Below are positions 31,786-36,826 of a stretch of DNA of 36,826 bases, piece by piece. The notes below the pieces were generated by a model that worked only from the letters and a program-made list of their open reading frames with translations, was not told the DNA's origin and did no database searches. The translations under genes and the position numbers were made by a program. Positions within the stretch are counted from its first letter, which is position 1. The number at the start of each line of letters is the position of its first letter. The DNA is from Myxococcales bacterium (GTDB lineage Bacteria > Myxococcota > Myxococcia > Myxococcales > Myxococcaceae), in assembly GCA_030681895.1 (NCBI GenBank), contig JAUXRI010000350.1, forward strand, positions 1 through 36,826, read 5' to 3'.

Positions 31786-32950
31786 TCGTCTCGGCCTTTC
31801 GTTCGGTCTCGAGCCACTCGGACTCAGGCGTCGAGCCCCGCACCACGCCTGCGCCGACGAAGACGGTCGCCCTGTTGCCTCGAAGGAGCGCCGAACGAAG
31901 GCCGACCGCGAGCGTCACCGACTCCGCGCCGACCGCGCCCACGGCGCCGCAATACCACCCACGCGAAAAGCCCTCGTTCGCCCGCAACCACTCGAGTGAC
32001 GTCGTGCGCGGGGAGCCCGCCACCGCCGCCGTCGGGTGAAGCGCGCGGGCGACGTCGAGCGCCGACTGCCCGTCACGGAGCGTCGCGGTGATCGGCGTAT
32101 GCAGATGAACGATCGACGACAGGCGCTTGAGCTGCGGCGTCGCCGGGACGTCGAGCTTCGTCACGAAGCCATCGAGGCGCGCGCGCAGGTCGTCGACCAC
32201 TGCCTGGTGTTCGCGACGATCCTTCTCGGAGGTCAGCAGCTGCTCCGACCGATCGGCCGGCGCCGTTCCCGCCACTGCGTCCGTCGAGAACGCGCGCCCG
32301 TTCGCTTCGCACAGCAGCTCGGGAGACGAGCCGACGAACGCCGAGCCATCGCGGCCGCGGATCAAGAACGTCCAGCATTGCGGGTTGCGCGCCTCGAGCG
32401 CCTTGAGCACCACGCGCTCCGGGATCGCGACGTCACTCTCGACCTCGATGGTGCGCGCCACCACCAGCTTCGAGAGCGCTGGACCCAATGCGCCGACGGC
32501 CTTCGAGACGAGCGCCTCGTACTCAGCCCTGCCGTTCCCGACGCGGCGATCCGGAGCGCGCGTGGTGATCGGCTCCTGCTCCTGCACGGCGTCGAGCTTC
32601 CGCTCCAACTCATCGAGCGGCGTGCCCTCGGGTCCGAACGCGAGCCACGACGTCTGGCGGCCGTTCCACCAGGCCAGCACCTCGGGCAGGACCCAGCGCT
32701 CCTGATCGAAGCCCGGCCATGGGCGTTCGGCATCGAAGCCCCAGCCGCCGAACCAGGGGCCGGCCGGAGGCTCGAGCGGGAGTCGCACCTCTCCGCCGCC
32801 TTCCGCACACACGCCCAGGCCCACCATCCACACCGAGCGGGATGGATTGATCCACACCACGGAGAGCTCGGCGCCGAAGCGAAGCAGGGCCCCCTCATCG
32901 GAAACCCGCGAGACTGCGACGAATCGCTGAGAGCTGCGCGTCTGGAGCAC
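31754..32950 (-). CDS. menF: Isochorismate synthase MenF
   Basis: The 398-aa chorismate-binding enzyme converts chorismate to isochorismate, the first committed menaquinone step. Visible: base-providing lysine K161 in LSKLVVART, FVGSSPELLCEANG (205-218), TDAVAGTAPA (223-232), VHLHTPITA (281-289), HPTAAVAGSPR (305-315) and RGWYCGAVGAVG (330-341), the arrangement of MenF/EntC rather than anthranilate synthase. The GTG at 32950 is chosen as the first start with plausible spacing; the ribosome site is weak. It opens the men operon and diverges from the DAHP synthase gene, 86 bases away. Confidence 0.92.
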   Translation of the reverse strand: MLQTRSSQRFVAVSRVSDEGALLRFGAELSVVWINPSRSVWMVGLGVCAEGGGEVRLPLEPPAGPWFGGWGFDAERPWPGFDQERWVLPEVLAWWNGRQTSWLAFGPEGTPLDELERKLDAVQEQEPITTRAPDRRVGNGRAEYEALVSKAVGALGPALSKLVVARTIEVESDVAIPERVVLKALEARNPQCWTFLIRGRDGSAFVGSSPELLCEANGRAFSTDAVAGTAPADRSEQLLTSEKDRREHQAVVDDLRARLDGFVTKLDVPATPQLKRLSSIVHLHTPITATLRDGQSALDVARALHPTAAVAGSPRTTSLEWLRANEGFSRGWYCGAVGAVGAESVTLAVGLRSALLRGNRATVFVGAGVVRGSTPESEWLETERKAETMLAALGVDRG

Positions 32951-32957
32951 GGTCGTG

Positions 32958-32985
32958 TTGTCTTCTAAGGCATTCCCGCTATAGA
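32958..32985 (+). promoter_or_regulatory. Sigma70-like promoter of the DAHP synthase gene
   Basis: TTGTCT at 32958-32963 and TATAGA at 32980-32985 are separated by 16 bases, pointing toward the DAHP synthase gene. The expected transcription start, near 32992, falls immediately before the inverted repeat at 32995-33016. Confidence 0.5.
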
Positions 32986-32994
32986 TGCACCACA

Positions 32995-33016
32995 GAGTTC
33001 AAAACAGCTTGAACTC
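32995..33016. promoter_or_regulatory. Perfect 8-bp inverted repeat, candidate operator
   Basis: GAGTTCAA (32995-33002) and TTGAACTC (33009-33016) flank a 6-base spacer in the 86-bp gap between menF and the DAHP synthase gene. It is AT-rich against a GC-rich background and sits just downstream of the predicted start of transcription, the typical site of a repressor operator; as RNA it could also fold into a short leader hairpin. The cognate regulator is not identified. Confidence 0.6.
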
Positions 33017-33036
33017 AATGAACTGCGAGGGACGGA

Positions 33037-33897
33037 ATGGGTGCGACGGGGCCGAAACAGGTGCTGCGAGAGCCGGGTGAGGCGACGCGCCGCGTGCGGT
33101 TTGGCAACGTCGAGGTGGGCGGTGACTTCGTCGTCATCGCCGGCCCCTGCGCGCTCGAGAACCAGGAGCAGGTCGACCAGGCCGCCCACGCGGTGAAGTC
33201 GGGCGGCGGTCACGCGCTGCGCGGCGGCGCCTTCAAGCCCCGCACGAGCCCGTACACGTTTCAGGGCATGGGCGAGCCGGGCCTCAAGCTGCTCACCGAG
33301 GCCGGGCGCCGTCTGCGCATGCCCGTCGTCTCGGAGATCATGGACGCGGCGCAGCTGCCGACGCTCGTCGAGTACGTCGACGTGTTGCAGGTCGGCGCGC
33401 GCAACATGCAGAACTTCTCGCTGCTGCGAGCGCTCTCGAAGATCGATCGGCCGGTGCTCCTCAAGCGTGGCTTCGGCGCGACCATCGACGAGTGGATTCT
33501 CGCGGCCGAGTACCTGCTCGATGGCGGGAACGATCAGGTCGTCCTGTGCGAGCGCGGCATTCGCAGCTTCGACAACACCCTTCGCAACACCCTCGATCTC
33601 GCGGGCATGGCGTACGTGAAGCAGAAGGTGAAGCTGCCGATCCTCGTCGATCCCTCGCACTCCACCGGGCTGTCGTGGCTGGTGACGCCGATGGCGCTCG
33701 CGGCCGCGGCTGCAGGCGCAGACGGCCTGCTCGTCGAGGTGCACCCGACGCCCGAGACCGCGCTGTGTGATGGGCCCCAGGCGCTCACGCCGCAGGCCTT
33801 CGACGCGATGATGAAGGGTGTCGGCGCCGTGCTGGCCGCGACCGGTCGACGCTTCGCCGACGTCAAGCCGCTGGCCGCAGTGGGAGGCGTGCGATGA
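33037..33897 (+). CDS. aroF: DAHP synthase (3-deoxy-7-phosphoheptulonate synthase), short type I-beta
   Basis: The 286-aa enzyme condenses phosphoenolpyruvate and erythrose 4-phosphate, the first step of the shikimate path. Motifs: AGPCALEN with metal ligand C38, LRGGAFKPRTSPYTFQG (61-77), QVGARNMQNF (118-127), LLKRGFGAT (141-149), CERGIRSFD (171-179) and DPSHSTG with H208. It has neither the N-terminal ferredoxin-like regulatory domain nor a fused chorismate mutase, so allosteric feedback of those kinds is not expected. GAGGGA precedes the ATG. The stop overlaps the ubiE start (ATGA). Gene symbol follows common annotation of this family; aroA(G)-type naming is equally used. Confidence 0.93.
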   Translation: MGATGPKQVLREPGEATRRVRFGNVEVGGDFVVIAGPCALENQEQVDQAAHAVKSGGGHALRGGAFKPRTSPYTFQGMGEPGLKLLTEAGRRLRMPVVSEIMDAAQLPTLVEYVDVLQVGARNMQNFSLLRALSKIDRPVLLKRGFGATIDEWILAAEYLLDGGNDQVVLCERGIRSFDNTLRNTLDLAGMAYVKQKVKLPILVDPSHSTGLSWLVTPMALAAAAAGADGLLVEVHPTPETALCDGPQALTPQAFDAMMKGVGAVLAATGRRFADVKPLAAVGGVR

Positions 33898-34583
33898 GCG
33901 AGCAGGTCCACCAGATGTTCACGCAGATCGCGTCGCGCTACGACGTCACCAACGACGTGCTCTCGATGGGCACGCACCGCCTCTGGCGCAAGACGGCGGT
34001 GAAGCTGTCACGCGCGAAGGCTGGCGACGCGGTGCTCGACTGCGCGACCGGCACGGGCGACCTCGCGATCGACTTCAAGCGGGTGGTCGGCGCGACGGGC
34101 TCGGTGCTCGGCACCGACTTCAACGCGGCGATGCTCTCGACGGCGCCGGCGAAGGCGAAGGCCGCTGGCTTCGAGATCGCGTTCGAGGTCGCCGATGCGA
34201 CGAAGCTCCCCTACTCCGCCGCCCGCTTCGACGTCGCGTCGATCGCCTTTGGCATTCGCAACGTCGACGATCCGAAGCAGTGCCTGATGGAGCTCGCGCG
34301 CGTCGTGAAGCCCGGCGGCCGCGTCGTGGTGCTCGAGTTCGGCCAGCCCGACGGCGTCTTCGGCGCCTTCTTCTCGCTCTACTCGCGCTTCGTGATGCCG
34401 CTCATCGGCCAGGCGCTGACGGGAAACCGCGCGGCCTACGAGTACCTGCCGCGCACCGCCGCCGCGTTCCCTGCCGGTGACCGGTTCGTCAGCCTCATGC
34501 GAGAGACCGGCCGCTTCGCCGAGGCCACCTCGCACCCGCTCATGGCTGGCCTCGCGTACGTCTACGTCGGCGTCGTCGGCTGA
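33894..34583 (+). CDS. ubiE: Demethylmenaquinone methyltransferase UbiE/MenG
   Basis: The 229-aa class I methyltransferase carries out the last step, C-methylation of demethylmenaquinone using SAM. The start has the family signature VHQMFTQIASRYDVTNDVLS (5-24); motif I is LDCATGTGD (48-56); AFGIRNVDDP (about 118-127) and VVKPGGRVVVLEFGQP (about 136-151) are characteristic of UbiE/COQ5, as is GNRAAYEYLPRT. In an organism with a full men set, MenG activity is expected. It is coupled to the DAHP synthase gene by an ATGA overlap and overlaps the convergent TVP38-family gene by 22 bases. Confidence 0.94.
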   Translation: MSEQVHQMFTQIASRYDVTNDVLSMGTHRLWRKTAVKLSRAKAGDAVLDCATGTGDLAIDFKRVVGATGSVLGTDFNAAMLSTAPAKAKAAGFEIAFEVADATKLPYSAARFDVASIAFGIRNVDDPKQCLMELARVVKPGGRVVVLEFGQPDGVFGAFFSLYSRFVMPLIGQALTGNRAAYEYLPRTAAAFPAGDRFVSLMRETGRFAEATSHPLMAGLAYVYVGVVG

Positions 34584-35251
34584 ACCGCGCGTCGCTTCCG
34601 CAGCAGCCCCAGCACCAAGCGGGTGCCGATGGCGACCAGCACGAGCGAGCCTCCTGCCAGCGCCGCTCGGACGAAGGCCGCTTCTTTCGCCCCTTCGACG
34701 CCCTCAGCCACCGCGGCCGAGAACCACGTCGACACCACCACGCCCGGCAGCAGGCCGATGAAGTGGCCGACGAGGAACTGTCGCCACGTGATCGGCGAGG
34801 CCCCACAGACGAGGTTGGTCGCCATGAAGGGAATCGGCGTCTGGCGCAGCACCAACACCGTCACCACTCCAGAGTGTTCGAGCTCCGCGATCGCAGCCGT
34901 CCAGTTGCGGCGAATCAGGAGCTGACGCATCCGCTCACGGCCCAACCACCGCCCGAGCCCGAAGTGCAGGTGCCCGACGACGTTCGACAGAATGAGGTTC
35001 GGCCACAGCCCACCCCAGAACCCCCACATCGCGCCGGACACGACGTTGAGCACGGCGGACGGCAGAAACGCCGACGTCGAGAGCACATAGAGTGCCGCGA
35101 ACGCTGGAAGCGCGCCGCCCTGCCCCCCCAGACGCTTCAAGGTGTCGATGAGGACCTTCGGTTCGAACGATGCCCCGAGAAACGCGCGGCCGGAGACGGC
35201 GAGCCCGAGCAGCGCGAGCAGAAAAACCACGGGGACGAAACGTCGCTTCAC
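34562..35251 (-). CDS. TVP38/TMEM64-family (DedA-like) membrane protein
   Basis: The product, 229 aa from the GTG at 35251, has an N-terminal helix (FVPVVFLLALLGLAVSG) and further helices. Family motifs are present: STSAFLPSAVLNVVSGAMWG, then an N-rich re-entrant-like segment, and RQTPIPFMATNLVCGASPIT, the conserved R-x-x-P-x-x-x-x-x-x-N element of SNARE-associated/VTT domains. VTT proteins are linked to lipid scrambling or transport; the substrate is not known here. The frame runs open upstream to 35515, inside the citrate synthase gene, so the start is uncertain; no strong ribosome site precedes 35251. Confidence 0.85.
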   Translation of the reverse strand: MKRRFVPVVFLLALLGLAVSGRAFLGASFEPKVLIDTLKRLGGQGGALPAFAALYVLSTSAFLPSAVLNVVSGAMWGFWGGLWPNLILSNVVGHLHFGLGRWLGRERMRQLLIRRNWTAAIAELEHSGVVTVLVLRQTPIPFMATNLVCGASPITWRQFLVGHFIGLLPGVVVSTWFSAAVAEGVEGAKEAAFVRAALAGGSLVLVAIGTRLVLGLLRKRRAVQPTTPT

Positions 35252-35309
35252 CGGGCAGGCTTGTACTCTTTTTCGTTGAAATAGCTGGGGCCCGGTGCGA
35301 CTCAAAGGC

Positions 35310-36602
35310 ATGGAAAACAACACGCTCTCAGTCACCGATAACCGCACCGGGAAAAAGTTCGAGCTGAAGATCGAGAACGGCTGCATCCGCGCGATGGATC
35401 TTCGCCAGATGAAGGTCGACGCCGAAGACTTCGGCCTGATGGCGTACGACCCGGCGTTCCTCAACACGGCGAACTGCAAGAGCGCGATCACCTTCATCGA
35501 CGGAGACAAGGGCATCCTCGAGTACCGCGGCCTGCCGATCGATCAGCTCGCCGACAAGTCGACGCACCTCGAGACGGCGTTCCTGCTGATGAACGGCGAG
35601 CTGCCGACGAAGCCCCAGCTCGACGAGTTCACGAACAAGATCACGCTCCACACGTACGTCCACGAGAACATCAAGTCGTTCATGGACGGGTTCCGCTACG
35701 ACGCGCACCCGATGTCGATGCTCGCGTCGACGGTCGCCGCGCTCTCGAGCTTCTACCCTGAGGCCAAGCAGGTGAAGAACAAGGAGGTGCGCCGCAACCA
35801 GATGATGCGGCTCATCGCCAAGATGCCGACCCTCGCGGCGTTCTCGTACCGCCACAGCCAGGGCCTGCCGTACATCTACCCAAACAACGATCTCTCCTAC
35901 ACCGAGAACTTCCTCACGATGGTGAAGAGCATCGGCAAGCCGAACTGGCGCCCGCACCCGGCCCTGGTTCGCGCGCTCGACGTGCTCTTCATTCTCCACG
36001 CCGATCACGAGCAGAACTGTTCCACCACGTCGGTGCGCGTCGTCGGCTCGTCCGAGGTCGACCCCTACTCGGCGTGTGCTGGCGGCATCACGGCGCTGTA
36101 CGGCCCGCTCCACGGCGGCGCCAACGAGGCCGTCCTCCGCATGCTCCGCGAGATCGGCGACAAGAAGAACGTCCCCGAGTTCATCAAGAAGGTGAAGGAC
36201 AAGGACGGCGACAAGAAGCTGATGGGCTTCGGTCACCGCGTCTACAAGAACTACGATCCCCGCGCGAAGGTCATCAAGAAGGCCTGCGACGAGGTGTTCG
36301 AGGTGACGGGCCGCAACCCGCTGCTCGACATCGCCGTCGAGCTCGAGCGCATCGCCCTCCAGGACGAGTACTTCGTGCAGCGCAAGCTCTACCCGAACGT
36401 CGATTTCTACTCGGGCCTCATCTACGAGGCGATGGGCTTCCCCATGGAGTTCTTCACCTGCCTGTTCGCGATTCCGCGCACGGTCGGCTGGGTGACCCAG
36501 TTCGAAGAGATGATCACCGACAGCGAGCAGAAGATCGCCCGCCCGCGCCAGATCTTCACCGGCTCGAAGAAGCGCGACTACGTGCCGATGGACAAGCGGT
36601 AA
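35310..36602 (+). CDS. gltA: Citrate synthase (type II, GltA)
   Basis: The 430-aa enzyme condenses oxaloacetate with acetyl-CoA at the entry of the TCA cycle. Residues matching the E. coli active site: H233 in LHADHEQNCSTTSVR, H268 in YGPLHGGANEA, H309 in GFGHRVYKNYDPRA and D365 in YPNVDFYSG. The N-terminal beta-rich domain of the type II NADH-sensitive (Gram-negative) form is present (NTLSVTDNRTGKKFELKI). Length is normal. The ATG at 35310 gives the usual N-terminus; a GTG at 35295 is an alternative with GGGG upstream. It converges on the acyl-CoA synthetase gene, ten bases away. Confidence 0.96.
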   Translation: MENNTLSVTDNRTGKKFELKIENGCIRAMDLRQMKVDAEDFGLMAYDPAFLNTANCKSAITFIDGDKGILEYRGLPIDQLADKSTHLETAFLLMNGELPTKPQLDEFTNKITLHTYVHENIKSFMDGFRYDAHPMSMLASTVAALSSFYPEAKQVKNKEVRRNQMMRLIAKMPTLAAFSYRHSQGLPYIYPNNDLSYTENFLTMVKSIGKPNWRPHPALVRALDVLFILHADHEQNCSTTSVRVVGSSEVDPYSACAGGITALYGPLHGGANEAVLRMLREIGDKKNVPEFIKKVKDKDGDKKLMGFGHRVYKNYDPRAKVIKKACDEVFEVTGRNPLLDIAVELERIALQDEYFVQRKLYPNVDFYSGLIYEAMGFPMEFFTCLFAIPRTVGWVTQFEEMITDSEQKIARPRQIFTGSKKRDYVPMDKR

Positions 36603-36612
36603 GTCGACGAGG

Positions 36613-36826
36613 TCAGGCGGCGTGGCTCCCAGCTGCGGGGCCCGCCACCGAGTACATCGCGTCGATCTGCGCGGCGTACTTCTGCTCGCACACCTTCCGG
36701 CGCACTTTCAGCGTCGGGGTCAGCTCGCCAGTCGCGATTGAGAAGTCCTTCGCCAACACGGTGAAGCGCTTGATCGTCTCGAAGCGGGCCACCTTCGCGT
36801 TCACCTCGGTCTCGATGCTGCCCGTC
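36613..36826 (-). CDS. Long-chain acyl-CoA synthetase, C-terminal fragment
   Basis: Only the last about 70 codons are in the window; the rest lies past its end. The sequence IKRFTVLAKDFSIATGELTP followed by TLKVRRKV is the C-terminal signature of FadD15/Faa1-type AMP-forming ligases, where the Thr-Leu-Lys-x-x-Arg segment carries part of the catalytic C-terminal domain. These enzymes activate fatty acids to acyl-CoA at the membrane. Being partial, family subtype and substrate cannot be judged. The last residues, AAGSHAA, are a variable tail. Confidence 0.85.
   Translation of the reverse strand, partial: TGSIETEVNAKVARFETIKRFTVLAKDFSIATGELTPTLKVRRKVCEQKYAAQIDAMYSVAGPAAGSHAA

Overview
The window reads as an ordinary chromosomal stretch of a high-GC Myxococcota (myxobacterial) genome. 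This is inferred from strong GC bias at third codon positions, many exported lipoproteins with Asp-Ala-Gly or Gly-rich linkers and Cys-rich modules, a MerR-like/TPR fusion, diguanylate cyclases, and a complete-looking aerobic/menaquinone core. I saw no phage, IS element, CRISPR array, tRNA or rRNA. Long open frames opposite most genes are composition artefacts.

Layout: (1) 1-6088: cut-off PAS-domain regulator, a 431-bp gene-poor stretch with repeated half-sites, a small tail-anchored protein, a peptidoglycan-binding/endonuclease-exonuclease-phosphatase fusion, a large choice-of-anchor lipoprotein, an HTH-TPR protein, a small lipoprotein and a membrane protein. (2) 6151-8278: mutY, nuoA, nuoB. 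(3) 8521-13458: two phasin-like coiled-coil proteins, an SLT lytic transglycosylase, a hotdog thioesterase, an exported protein and a 748-aa coiled-coil protein with a 75-bp internal tandem repeat. (4) 13470-16644: metallophosphoesterase-like protein with missing catalytic residues, CAP-domain lipoprotein, SDR and START-domain protein. (5) 16607-18577 (minus): EamA exporter and a multi-span membrane protein. (6) 18662-25775 (minus): two tandem paralogous lipoproteins, then ftsB/divIC, a GAF-GGDEF cyclase, a HAMP-GGDEF cyclase, a PhnD-type binding lipoprotein and a YpiP/RsmJ-like methyltransferase, mostly overlapping or closely spaced. (7) 25840-32950 (minus): menF-menD-menH-menA-menC-menE, coupled by short overlaps. 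(8) 33037-34583 (plus): DAHP synthase and ubiE/menG, divergent from menF. (9) 34562-36826: TVP38-family membrane protein, citrate synthase and the C-terminus of a long-chain acyl-CoA synthetase.

Regions 7 and 8 form one metabolic unit: DAHP synthase feeds the shikimate path to chorismate, MenF/D/H/C/E/A convert chorismate toward demethylmenaquinone, and UbiE methylates it. Only MenB (and a DHNA-CoA thioesterase) is absent. The menaquinone made would serve the NADH dehydrogenase whose NuoA and NuoB subunits are also here.

The most unusual observations are a tandem duplication of the menF-menD junction that leaves a 39-codon chimeric mini-ORF sitting exactly in the translational relay between the two genes; a perfect 8-bp inverted repeat just downstream of a sigma70-like promoter between menF and the DAHP synthase gene; a binding-protein/diguanylate-cyclase pair in an apparent operon with a divisome gene; and a ten-cysteine module shared by two otherwise unrelated lipoproteins.
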